DNA of 64,000 bases from Pseudomonadota bacterium (GTDB taxonomy: Bacteria > Myxococcota_A > UBA796 > UBA9615). The DNA lies in contig JAAESI010000331.1 of NCBI GenBank assembly GCA_024229515.1, positions 62,001 through 126,000 of the forward strand, given 5' to 3'. The notes under the pieces are model-generated. The model did no database searches, had not been told where the DNA came from, and was given only the letters and a program-made list of their open reading frames with translations. Positions 52,632-61,328 of the stretch are shown in pieces. Each line of letters begins with the position of its first letter. Within the stretch, counting starts at the first letter, position 1. A program made the translations under genes and the position numbers.

Positions 52632-53954
52632 TCAGTCGATCAAGGCGGGGAGCCTGCCGAAGTAGCCGTAGAGCGCGCGGCGCGAGCCCAGGCCCCCGCC
52701 CAGGATTTCCCAGTTGCTGGAGACCGGCTCGAACTCGGCCGGGAACTCCCCCGGAGGCTGGCTCCAGAGGAAGTCCGGCAGCTTGATCCAGGACCGCAGC
52801 AGGTCGCTGATCTCGTCCTCGGTCAAGCGCCCGCCGTCGTACTCCTTGAGGTAGTCCCAGGCGCTGCCCATCGTGATGAACTCATTGGCCTCGGTGCGGA
52901 GCAGCCACTGCCCGCCGACGACCTCGCGTTGAGCGTCCAGCTCGACCGTGTAGAGGTACCGCTCGGTGGTGACGTGGTTCTCCACCGAGCTCCCCTGGGG
53001 CTCCCACTCCGGCTCGATCTCCACCGTCCAACGCACGTCGTTGACGACGACCAGCTCCTCGACCGCCTCCTCGGACGCCCCCGCGCTGGGGGGTCGCGAC
53101 GCCAACACGGTGGCGTCGTAGGCGAAGGTCGGCTGGTTCCACTTCTCGTACGTCGGGTCGACCTCCAGCACGAGGCCGCGCCCCTCGAGGCCGATGTTGT
53201 GCGCCAACGCCACGTGCATCGCGCCGGGGTTCACGTCGTGGCAGGCGGGGTTCCGCAGGCTCCCGCCCCCACACATGCTCCCCACCCCGGCCGGCATCAC
53301 CGCCCAGTCCAGGCCGAGGTAGCTCGTCCGCACGACCTCCCCTTCGAAGTAGGTCAGCAGCGCCTTGATGTCCGAGCTGCCGAACGGGATGGCGATCCCG
53401 TCCGCGTTGGTGAGGGTCCGGGGGGACGGCTCGTCGTGGATCATCGCGGCGGGGCTCCAGCCGTGGCAGTAGCCGGCCCAGCCCGGCTCGGTCGGCTGGT
53501 TGCGCGCCCGCTCCCGCTCGGCGAGGGGGTAGTCGTAGGCGCCGACGAGGAGGTCGTACTTCTCCGCCGGGCTCAGCCGCGCGATCTGGTCGGGCGAAGC
53601 CACCTCAGCCTCCTCCTTCGTCAGCCAGCGGAAGGTGTGGGAGTCGTCGTCCTGCCACCGCCAGCTGATGCCGCCCTTGTGCTTGGGCCAGTAGGAGTCG
53701 GTCCAGGGCACGGCGGCGAGCTCGGCCCGCAGCGGCAGCTGATCGAACGTCATCTCCGTGAAGGCGTCGATCGCGCGCGGGTCGTTCATCCCGTCCAGGG
53801 CGCCCGGGATCAGGCTGTTGGTGAGGGTGTAGGAGTCCCAGCTCAGGTCCTCGAAGATCACGGCTTCGTCGGGCCGTTCGACGACCTCGTCGTAGTCGTA
53901 GCAGCCGAACGAGGCGGCGAGCAGGGCGGGCAGCAGGAGGTGGCGTGTGGTCAT
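52632..53954 (-). CDS. lipoprotein with elicitor-type transglutaminase fold
   Basis: 440 residues from ATG 53954; the signal ends in a lipobox-like SFGC. The segment WAGYCHGWSPAAMIHDEPSP, seen as GYCHGWSPAA, followed by ADGIAIPFGSSDIKALLTYFEG, seen as IPFGSSDIKALLTYF, matches the Phytophthora-type transglutaminase elicitor family, in which Cys is the nucleophile (CHGW). Later H in CHDVNPGAMHVAL and D in LVLEVDPTYEKWN, seen as VDPTYEKWN, give the other catalytic residues. It would cross-link Gln and Lys of surface proteins. The enzyme is anchored at the cell envelope. It is convergent with the RTX gene and faces an independent nuclease-like gene. Confidence 0.72.
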   Translation of the reverse strand: MTTRHLLLPALLAASFGCYDYDEVVERPDEAVIFEDLSWDSYTLTNSLIPGALDGMNDPRAIDAFTEMTFDQLPLRAELAAVPWTDSYWPKHKGGISWRWQDDDSHTFRWLTKEEAEVASPDQIARLSPAEKYDLLVGAYDYPLAERERARNQPTEPGWAGYCHGWSPAAMIHDEPSPRTLTNADGIAIPFGSSDIKALLTYFEGEVVRTSYLGLDWAVMPAGVGSMCGGGSLRNPACHDVNPGAMHVALAHNIGLEGRGLVLEVDPTYEKWNQPTFAYDATVLASRPPSAGASEEAVEELVVVNDVRWTVEIEPEWEPQGSSVENHVTTERYLYTVELDAQREVVGGQWLLRTEANEFITMGSAWDYLKEYDGGRLTEDEISDLLRSWIKLPDFLWSQPPGEFPAEFEPVSSNWEILGGGLGSRRALYGYFGRLPALID

Positions 53955-54038
53955 GAGAAGAGCAATAATGAACATTCGGTGACGGGGGGGACACGAGGGG
54001 GTCACAAGCGCCCCGGTCGCGTGCCCTAGACTCCCCGC

Positions 54039-55010
54039 GTGCGCTGGTTCGCCCTTCCGCTGCTGCTCATGACGCTGGTCGGCTGCCCGTCGACGCCGGA
54101 CGACGTCGCGCCGATCGTGGCCGTGACCTGGAACACCGGCACCACCGAGGGTTTGAACCACGACGCCGGCCCCGACGACGGCTACACCTCGGAGCACGCC
54201 GCCACGTCCGACGAATACTACGGCGACGGCCTCGCCTGGCTCCCCGCGGTGGAGGCGGCCACGGACTGGCTCGCCGAGACCGAGCCCGACATCGTCGTCT
54301 TCCAGGAGATCTTCTGGTCCGGCGAATGCGGCGACATCCCGGTGGAGCACCACGCCGACTTCTACTGCGAAGGGCTCGCCACCGACGCCCCCACGGTCGC
54401 CTCCGCGATCCTCGGGGACGGCTGGCAGGTCGCCTGCCACCCCGGCAAGCCGGACAAGTGCGCGGCCGTGCGCGAAGCCTTCGGTCGGTTCGCCGGGTGC
54501 GACGGCGGCTTCTGCCTGGAGGGGCTGGACGGCTTCGGCGTCGAAGGCTGCGGAAACGGCGCGCGGGTGGCCCGGGGGCTCATCGAGCGGACCGAAGGCG
54601 AGCTGATCACCCTCGTCAACGTGCACGGCTCCTCGGGCATCGCCACCGACGACGAGGAGTGCCGACGGCAGCAGGTCGAGCAGGTCTTCGTGGACCTCGG
54701 CGACGGAGCACCGGCCGCGGACGGCGCCCTGAACCTCGTGATGGGCGACTTCAACACGGACCCGGGCCGTTGGACCGGCAGCGACGTCAGCGCCGCCCGC
54801 TGGACGGACTTCGTGGGGCCCGACCACGACTTCCACTTCGTCACCGACGTGGGCCCCGACGCGACGCCCACTTACTCGGGGATCGTGAACATCGACCACG
54901 TCGTCAGCGATCGGCTGGAGGGCGCCTGCACGCACCCGACGGTGATCGACGCGGTCTACTTCGACCACGTCCCCGCGCTGTGCACCCTGGAGCTCAGTCC
55001 AGCGGAGTGA
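54039..55010 (+). CDS. endonuclease/exonuclease/phosphatase-family lipoprotein
   Basis: 323 residues, GTG start, lipobox TLVGCP. EEP motifs appear in order: VTWNTG (first strand, N), VFQE (metal Glu), LVNVHG (H/N), GDFNTDP (D-N catalytic), and IDHVV near the end with FDHVP. Many Cys residues in the middle suggest disulfides. EEP enzymes cut phosphodiesters in DNA, sphingomyelin or inositol phosphates; the substrate is unknown and the location is the outer face of a membrane. It overlaps the convergent phosphatase gene by 17 bases. Confidence 0.8.
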   Translation: MRWFALPLLLMTLVGCPSTPDDVAPIVAVTWNTGTTEGLNHDAGPDDGYTSEHAATSDEYYGDGLAWLPAVEAATDWLAETEPDIVVFQEIFWSGECGDIPVEHHADFYCEGLATDAPTVASAILGDGWQVACHPGKPDKCAAVREAFGRFAGCDGGFCLEGLDGFGVEGCGNGARVARGLIERTEGELITLVNVHGSSGIATDDEECRRQQVEQVFVDLGDGAPAADGALNLVMGDFNTDPGRWTGSDVSAARWTDFVGPDHDFHFVTDVGPDATPTYSGIVNIDHVVSDRLEGACTHPTVIDAVYFDHVPALCTLELSPAE

Positions 55011-55920
55011 CCTCGTCGCCGCGGATCTCCAGCACCTGGCTGTAGCCGCCGTAGTACGCGGCCATGCCGACGTCGACCCGCCACACCTGCTCGTCGCACG
55101 CGTGGTTGATCTCGTTCTGCACGGTGTGGCCCACGACCATGCGGGCGATGCCGAGGATCTCCAGCGTCTCCTCCAGGTCGGCGCACTCGTCCGGCCCCGT
55201 CTCGTCCGAGTAGTCGCGCACCCACAGCGGCCCGTCGCCGTCGATGTGGTCGGGTTCGTCGGCGTCTCCGAGCATCCACTGCTGGATGTCGTCGTTGATG
55301 ACCTCGAGCCCGATCTCGGCGTGCTCGGGGAGGATCCCCCCATGCACGAAGGCGGTGTCGCCGACGATCACGGTGGTGTTGTGCCCCGCCAGCAGCCGCG
55401 CATAGGGGCCCGCGGGACGGAACGCCGCCACCCGCCCACGCTCCTCCTCGGGGTACTCCAGCAGCAGGTTGTCGAGCTCGTCCTCGGGCGGCGCGAGGTC
55501 GGCGAAGTCCTCGAACCCGTTCGGGGTGACGTAGCGCAGATCCAGCTCCACGTTCATCGTCTCGTGGTTGCCGTGAAGCACCAGCAGCTGCCCGCCGTCG
55601 TCCCAGGCCTCCTCCGTGATCCACTCCAGATAGTCCAGGATGTAGCGCTCGTTGTCCCCCCGATCGAGCTGATCACCCGTCTGCACCACGACCGTCTCGC
55701 CGCCGATCCAGCGGCCGTCGCCGTCGATCACGTCCGCAAGCGTGAGCGCGCCCCACAACGCATCGAAGTCCCCGTGCACGTCTCCCAGCGCGACCAGCCG
55801 CTCCGGCGCCTCGTGCCGCGTCGGCGGGGGCATGGTCCAGGGCTCGGGCGGGGGCGGCCGTTCGGGCGGCGGCCCGCAGGCGGCGAGGGCCAGGAGGAGG
55901 ATGAGGGCGGATGTGCGCAC
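54994..55920 (-). CDS. calcineurin-like metallophosphoesterase lipoprotein
   Basis: 308 residues from GTG 55920, where the signal and lipobox (LALAACG) start cleanly. All five family motifs are present: GDVHGDF, GDQLDRG, GNHE, FVHGG (as VHGGILP) and GHT. The short spacing resembles the Shewanella-type PPP phosphatases. It is an extracytoplasmic metal-dependent phosphatase; the substrate may be a phosphoprotein or small phosphoester. It forms a pair of surface hydrolases with the convergent EEP gene. Confidence 0.82.
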   Translation of the reverse strand: MRTSALILLLALAACGPPPERPPPPEPWTMPPPTRHEAPERLVALGDVHGDFDALWGALTLADVIDGDGRWIGGETVVVQTGDQLDRGDNERYILDYLEWITEEAWDDGGQLLVLHGNHETMNVELDLRYVTPNGFEDFADLAPPEDELDNLLLEYPEEERGRVAAFRPAGPYARLLAGHNTTVIVGDTAFVHGGILPEHAEIGLEVINDDIQQWMLGDADEPDHIDGDGPLWVRDYSDETGPDECADLEETLEILGIARMVVGHTVQNEINHACDEQVWRVDVGMAAYYGGYSQVLEIRGDEVTPLD

Positions 55921-55988
55921 GCGGCGAATATGACATGACTTCGTTCCCAATCCGCGCGCTCGCCGGTTGGAAGCAGGGGGAGAACCGC

Positions 55989-57196
55989 ATGCCCATCAAG
56001 CCTTGGAGCCTGACCGACAAGAAGCTGCGCGCCGCCGCGGACCGGCAGGAGCATCCCGTCATCGCCGAGCGCATCGACGCGCTGGCGGACCAGGTCGGTT
56101 GGTTCGGCAAGGGCTTCGCCGCCCGCCACGCCCTGCGCACCCTCGGCTGGATGCTGCACGTCGACGGGCAGGCGGACGAGGCCCGGGCCGTGTTCGCGCT
56201 GCTGGCGAACCTCACCTCGATCAAGAAGATGGGCGGAGGCGACGAGACCTACCGGGGGATGGCGGCCGTCATCGAAGCAGGGCCCTCGGGCGATCCCGAC
56301 GTCACCGCGGCCGCGACCCTGCTGCCCACCGAGGCCGCGGACTACGCCGCCGGGATGTACCCCCCGCGCACGCAGCACGACGACCACGTCCCCTGGGCCG
56401 AGGCCCTCATGACTGCGTCGGGTCCGCTCTCGTCACGCGAACTGCGCGATCTGGGGGCCCACCTGCACGTGCTCGCCGGGGCGGTGCACGACGGCCTCCG
56501 CGACGCTGCTGCTACGGCCGCTCACCGGGACGCGCTCGACCGCCTTCTGGCCTTCCTCGGAAGCCGCCAGAGCTCCCCCGAGGGTCGGGCCTCCGCGGGC
56601 GCCCGCACCGCCGCCCGCGCCGCCGGGATTCGCACCGATCCCAAGAACAAGGACGTGCCCCCCTGCTTCGATCCCGACGCCGAGCCGCACAAGCGGATCA
56701 AGGCCCTCAAGGCCAAGGTGTTCAAGAAGTACCGGCCCGGCAGCAGCGACTGCCTGGACTGGATCCGCGCCGTCGCGATCACCCTGCACGCGATCGATCG
56801 GGACGACGAAGCGCGGGAGGTGCTGGCGGTGCTGTGCGGCCTGCCGTTCGGGGGCGACCAGAACCTGTGGGGCATCATCGCGCCCTCGATCTGGGTGGAA
56901 GGGCGGCTGCTGGACGCCGCCGGGCAGTCGGACCTGGCCGGCCACAACCGCCTCCGCACCACCGAGGAGACGTTCCTGGCGCAACGCCCCGACTCCCGCG
57001 AGTGGGCGCTGTCGAACTCGGAAAGTACGTCGCCGCCGCCGCGTCGGAGACCAGCTGGAACTTCGCTGGCTCCAACCTCGCCACCGAGATCTCCTGGCTC
57101 GTGTGGATGATCGACACCTCCACCGACGCGGCCGAAGAGGCGCGCGCCCGGACGGCACTGCAAGACGCCCTCGGGATCCTGCGGGGAGGGCTCTGA
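55989..57196 (+). pseudogene. hypothetical protein with a 1-nt frameshift near its 3' end
   Basis: ATG 55989 has GGGGGAGAA upstream. The frame is coding-like for ~342 residues (Ala-rich helices, basic KRIKALKAKVFKKYRPG, seen as KALKAKVFKKYRPG) up to REWALS at about 57014. From there the good coding frame shifts by one: ELGKYVAAAASETSWNFAG continues to TGA at 57194-57196 with a sensible helical end. Inserting one G after 57014 joins the two frames as ALSELGKYV. Without it, a junk Pro/Arg-rich tail is added to 57110. Family unknown; no signal peptide. Confidence 0.6.
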
Positions 57197-57241
57197 GCCG
57201 ACCGTGACGTGGTAGATCGCTCCCCCGCTTTGGAGGAGCTG

Positions 57242-58606
57242 ATGGAAGCCCGCAACGTCAAGACCGTCGAAGACGCGATCGCCCTCATCGAGGCGCGGCA
57301 GCTCACCCACATCAAGGTCGGCGTGTTCGACATTGACGGGATCCTCCGCGGCAAGTACATGTCGACGAAGAAGTTCAAGTCGGCGCTGAAGGGCGGCTTC
57401 GGCTTCTGCGACGTGGTGCTGGGCTGGGACTCGGCCGACGAGCTGTACGACAACGTCACCTTCACGGGCTGGCACACCGGCTACCCCGACGCCCCCGTCC
57501 GGGTGCTCCCCGACACCTGCCGCGAGCTTCCGTTCGAGGACACCGTGTTCTTCCTCGCCGAGTTCATCGGGGAGGCCGAGGCGATCTGCCCCCGCGGCGT
57601 GCTCCGCGCCCAGATCGCCCGCGCCGAGGCCCTCGGCCTGTTCGCCAACACGGCACTGGAGTACGAGTTCTTCGTCTTCGAGGAGACCCCCAACTCCGTG
57701 CGCGAGAAGGGCTACCGCGACCTCAAGCCGATCGCGCCGGGCATGTTCGGCTACTCGGTCATCCGCAACTCGGTCTGGGCCGAGTTCTACGACGCACTCC
57801 TGCAGACCGCCGAGGAGATGGACTTCCCCATCGAGGGGCTGCACGAGGAGACCGGCCCGGGCGTGGTGGAAGCCGCCATCGGGGTCGACGCCATCCTCGC
57901 CTCGGCGGACAAGGCGGGCCTGTTCAAGACGTTCACGAAGGTGGTCGCCCAGCGCAACGACCTGATGGCGACGTTCATGGCGAAGTGGTCGCCCGACTAC
58001 CCCGGCCAGAGCGGCCACCTGCACATCTCGCTGAACCACGCCGACGGCAGCTCCGCCTTCTACGACCCCGACGGGGAAGCGGGCATGAGCCCCCTGATGC
58101 GGCACTTCGTGGCCGGCTGCCAGGCGCTGATGCCGGACCTGCTGTGCATGATCTCGCCGACGATCAACAGCTTCAGCCGCATGGTCCCGGGCGCGTGGGC
58201 GCCGACGAATGCGACCTGGGGGGTGGAGAACCGCACCTGCGCGCTGCGCGTCATCCCCGGCTCGCCCAAGAGCCAGCGGCTGGAGTACCGGGTGGGCGCC
58301 GCCGACGGCAACCCGTACCTGGGCCTCGCCGCGGTGCTCGGTTCGGGGCTCTACGGCATCGAGAACAAGCTCGAGCTGAAGCCCGGCATCGTGGGCAACG
58401 CGTACACGCAGGAGATCCCCAAGGAGCTGCAGCTGCCGATGACCCTGTGGGACTCGGCGCAGGCGCTGAAGAACAGCGACGCAGCCCGGTCGATCTTCGG
58501 CGACCCCTTCGTCGAGCACTTCGCCGCCACCCGCGAGTGGGAAGAGCGGGAGTTCCGCAAGGCGATCACCGACTGGGAGCTCCGGCGATACTTCGAGATC
58601 ATCTAG
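57242..58606 (+). CDS. glutamine synthetase-family enzyme, gamma-glutamylpolyamine synthetase-like
   Basis: 454 residues from ATG 57242, which has GGAGGAGC 7 bases before it (GTG 57209 is in frame but has no ribosome site). GS motifs: VGVFDIDGILRGK, seen as FDIDGILRGKY, EYEFFVFE, EETGPGVVEAAI, QSGHLHISL (ATP/metal His), NRTCALRVIPG and RLEYRVGAADGNPYL, seen as LEYRVGAADGNPYL. The length and the R-G-K-Y start fit the PuuA/GlnA3-like branch rather than housekeeping GlnA. It likely couples glutamate to an amine or polyamine using ATP. The following aldehyde and alcohol dehydrogenases support an amine-degradation pathway. Confidence 0.85.
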   Translation: MEARNVKTVEDAIALIEARQLTHIKVGVFDIDGILRGKYMSTKKFKSALKGGFGFCDVVLGWDSADELYDNVTFTGWHTGYPDAPVRVLPDTCRELPFEDTVFFLAEFIGEAEAICPRGVLRAQIARAEALGLFANTALEYEFFVFEETPNSVREKGYRDLKPIAPGMFGYSVIRNSVWAEFYDALLQTAEEMDFPIEGLHEETGPGVVEAAIGVDAILASADKAGLFKTFTKVVAQRNDLMATFMAKWSPDYPGQSGHLHISLNHADGSSAFYDPDGEAGMSPLMRHFVAGCQALMPDLLCMISPTINSFSRMVPGAWAPTNATWGVENRTCALRVIPGSPKSQRLEYRVGAADGNPYLGLAAVLGSGLYGIENKLELKPGIVGNAYTQEIPKELQLPMTLWDSAQALKNSDAARSIFGDPFVEHFAATREWEEREFRKAITDWELRRYFEII

Positions 58607-58617
58607 GAGCGGGATCG

Positions 58618-60006
58618 ATGACTGGTTCGTTCGACGTTGTTTCGCCCGGGGACGGGACGGTTCTGTTGACTCGTGGGTACGCCGAGGCGGCCCAGATCGA
58701 TGACACGCTGGAGGCGGCCGCGAAGGCCCAGGGGGCCTGGCGGGCGACGGCGCTGGAGGACCGGATCGCCGTGCTTCGCGCGATGGTCGAGCAGATCGTC
58801 GCGAACAAGGACGAACTGGCGCGGGAGATCGCGCTGCAGATCGGGCGGCCCCTGGGGCAGTGCCCGGGCGAGATCGGCGGGTTCGCGCAGCGGGCGACGG
58901 CGATGCTGGACCTGGCGCCGGAGGCGCTCGCGGACGTTCGCCCCACGGCGATCGACGGCTTCGACCGGTTCGTGCGGCGCGAGCCGTTGGGGGTCGTGCT
59001 CAGCCTCGCTCCCTGGAACTACCCCTGGCTCACGGCCGTGAACTCGATCATCCCCGCGATGGCGGCGGGCAACACCGTCGTGCTCAAGCACAGCGAGCAG
59101 ACTCCGCTCGTCGCCGAACGGATGTCCGAGGCCGCCGCCGCCGCCGGGCTCCCCGCCGGGGTCTTCAGCCACCTGCACGCCACCCACGACCAGGTCGCAA
59201 CGATGGTCGCCGATCCCCGCGTCGGCTTCGTCGCCTTCACCGGCTCGGTCGAGGGCGGCCACGCGGTCACCGGCGCAGCCGCGGCGCGGTTCGTCGGCAT
59301 GGGGCTGGAGCTCGGGGGCAAGGATCCCGCGTACGTGCGCGCGGACGCCGACCCGAAGCACGCCGCCGAGAACCTCGTCGATGGCGCTTGCTTCAACAGC
59401 GGCCAGAGCTGCTGCGGAGTCGAGCGGATCTACGTGCACGAATCGCTCTTCGGAGACTTCGTCGACGCTGCCGTCGCCACCCTCGGCGCCTACCGGCTGG
59501 GCGATCCGATGGCGGAAGGCACCAACCTCGGCCCCATGGTCCGCGCCGCCAACGCCGATCGCGTGCGGGCCCAGGTCCGCGCCGCCGTCCAGGCGGGGGC
59601 CCGCGCCCTCGTTGACGAGACCGCGTTCGACCGCGCCGCCCCGGGGTCGCCGTACTGCGCCCCGCAGCTGCTCGTGGACGTCGACCATTCGATGGACGTC
59701 ATGGCGGAGGAGACCTTCGGGCCGGTCGGCGGGGTGATGCCCGTCTCCGACGACGGCGAGGCCGTCGCGCTCATGAACGACAGCCGCTACGGCCTCACCG
59801 CCTCGGTCTGGACCGGCGACGCCGACGCCGCGATGACCGTCGCGGAGCAGCTCGAGACCGGCACGGTCTTCATGAACCGCTGCGACTACCTCGATCCCGA
59901 GCTGGCGTGGGTGGGGGTCAAGGACTCCGGCCGGGGCTGCACCCTGAGCCGGGTGGGCTACGAGAGCCTCACCCGACCCAAGAGCTTCCACTTCCGACTC
60001 GGCTGA
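58618..60006 (+). CDS. NAD(P)-dependent aldehyde dehydrogenase
   Basis: 462 residues, ATG 11 bases after the GS gene. Family motifs: PWNYPWLT, HSEQTPL (KHSEQTP), FTGS, LELGGKDPAYV (catalytic Glu), GQSCCGVERIYVH with the nucleophile Cys, EETFGPV and NRCDYLDPELAWVGVKDSG. It oxidises an aldehyde, probably the gamma-glutamyl-amino-aldehyde formed in a Puu-like route. The second Cys next to the catalytic one is common in the ALDH9/27-like group. Co-transcription with the GS-like gene is likely. Confidence 0.9.
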   Translation: MTGSFDVVSPGDGTVLLTRGYAEAAQIDDTLEAAAKAQGAWRATALEDRIAVLRAMVEQIVANKDELAREIALQIGRPLGQCPGEIGGFAQRATAMLDLAPEALADVRPTAIDGFDRFVRREPLGVVLSLAPWNYPWLTAVNSIIPAMAAGNTVVLKHSEQTPLVAERMSEAAAAAGLPAGVFSHLHATHDQVATMVADPRVGFVAFTGSVEGGHAVTGAAAARFVGMGLELGGKDPAYVRADADPKHAAENLVDGACFNSGQSCCGVERIYVHESLFGDFVDAAVATLGAYRLGDPMAEGTNLGPMVRAANADRVRAQVRAAVQAGARALVDETAFDRAAPGSPYCAPQLLVDVDHSMDVMAEETFGPVGGVMPVSDDGEAVALMNDSRYGLTASVWTGDADAAMTVAEQLETGTVFMNRCDYLDPELAWVGVKDSGRGCTLSRVGYESLTRPKSFHFRLG

Positions 60007-60034
60007 ACTCGGCCGGCCGGAGCGGCATCACGCT

Positions 60035-60166
60035 GTCGGCGGAGTGGTCGAACGGATGTGCCGCGAGGAGCCCGACCTGCTCGAGCAGCCGGACGTGCGT
60101 CAGGAGATCGCGGCGCTTGTCGCGGGCTACCTGTCCCCGGCCAACCCGGTGGTGCTAAACACCTGA
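60035..60166 (+). pseudogene. possible remnant of a TetR-type regulator C-terminus
   Basis: Between the ALDH stop and the Fe-ADH start, one frame encodes a coding-like peptide, VVERMCREEPDLLEQPDVRQEIAALV (seen as CREEPDLLEQPDVR and EIAALVAGYLSP), ending at TGA 60164-60166. It resembles the last helices of TetR regulators. There is no DNA-binding domain and no start with a good ribosome site, so it is probably a leftover of a deleted regulator, or chance. Confidence 0.3.
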
Positions 60167-60170
60167 GCCC

Positions 60171-61328
60171 ATGAGCAGCTACCTCTACAACTGGAACTAC
60201 CCGACGCCAGTGCGGTTCGGGCCGGGCACGATCGCCGAGCTCCCCGACGCATGCGCCGAGCTCGGCATCCGCCGCCCCCTCCTCATCACGGACGCGGGGC
60301 TGGCCGATCTCCCCATCACGCGGAACGCTGCCAGCCTCGTTCCCGGGACCCGGGTGTACGCGGGCGTGCGCGGCAACCCCGTCGGCGCGGACGTCGACGG
60401 AGGGATCGCGGCGCTGCTCCAGGGCGATCACGACGGGGTCATCGCGTTCGGCGGCGGCTCCGCCCTGGATGTCGCCAAGACCGTCGCCCTCGCCGCCCGC
60501 CAGGGGCGCCCCATCTGGGACCTCGAAGACGTCGGCGACAACTGGAAGCGCGTCGATGTCGACCAGCTGCTCCCGGTGGTCGCCGTGCCCACGACCTCGG
60601 GCACCGGCTCGGAGGTCGGCCGCTGCTCGGTCATCGTCAACGTCGACCAAGGCCGCAAGGTCGTGCTGTTCCACGCGCGCATGCTCCCCGAGCGCGTGAT
60701 CTGCGACCCGGCGCTGACCCTCGGCCTGCCCGCCGGCCTGACCGCCGGCGTCGGCATGGACGCCTTCGCCCACAACCTCGAGGCCTACCTCGCCCCCGGC
60801 TTCCACCCGATGGCCGACGGCATCGCCATCGAGGGGATCCGGCTCGTCCACCGCAGCCTGCGCACCGCCGTCGCCGACGGAGCCAACCTGGACGCCCGCT
60901 GCGAGATGATGGCGGCCTCCCTGATGGGGGCGACGTCCTTCCAGAAGGGGCTGGGCGCGATCCACAGCCTGAGCCACCCCATCGGGGTCGCCTACGACGC
61001 CCACCACGGCACCTGCAACGCCGTCGTCATGCCCTACGTGCTGCACTTCAACCGAAGCGCCACCGAAGACCGGATCGTGCGCCTCGCCCGCTACCTGGAC
61101 CTCCCGGATCCCACGTTCGAGGGCTTCGTCGCCTGGACGATCGAGCTCCGCGCGGAGCTCGGCATCCCCCACACCACCGCCGGCCTGGGCATGGTCGAGG
61201 TCGACATCGCGAAGTTCGCCCCGTACGCCGCCAGCGACCCGACCGCGGCCACCAACCCGATCCCGCTCGACGAGGACAACCTCGCCGGGCTCTACCGCCA
61301 GTGCCTCCACGGCGAGCTGCCCGCATGA
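60171..61328 (+). CDS. iron-containing (group III) alcohol dehydrogenase
   Basis: 385 residues. Motifs: FGPGTIAELP near the start, GGGSALDVAK (NAD binding, ~98), TTSGTGSEV, GMDAFAHNLEA (metal Asp and His), HSLSHPIGV and HHGTCNAVVMP (metal His). These are the complete iron-ADH set. It probably interconverts an aldehyde and alcohol in the same pathway as the ALDH. The stop overlaps the next start by 4 bases (ATGA). Confidence 0.9.
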   Translation: MSSYLYNWNYPTPVRFGPGTIAELPDACAELGIRRPLLITDAGLADLPITRNAASLVPGTRVYAGVRGNPVGADVDGGIAALLQGDHDGVIAFGGGSALDVAKTVALAARQGRPIWDLEDVGDNWKRVDVDQLLPVVAVPTTSGTGSEVGRCSVIVNVDQGRKVVLFHARMLPERVICDPALTLGLPAGLTAGVGMDAFAHNLEAYLAPGFHPMADGIAIEGIRLVHRSLRTAVADGANLDARCEMMAASLMGATSFQKGLGAIHSLSHPIGVAYDAHHGTCNAVVMPYVLHFNRSATEDRIVRLARYLDLPDPTFEGFVAWTIELRAELGIPHTTAGLGMVEVDIAKFAPYAASDPTAATNPIPLDEDNLAGLYRQCLHGELPA

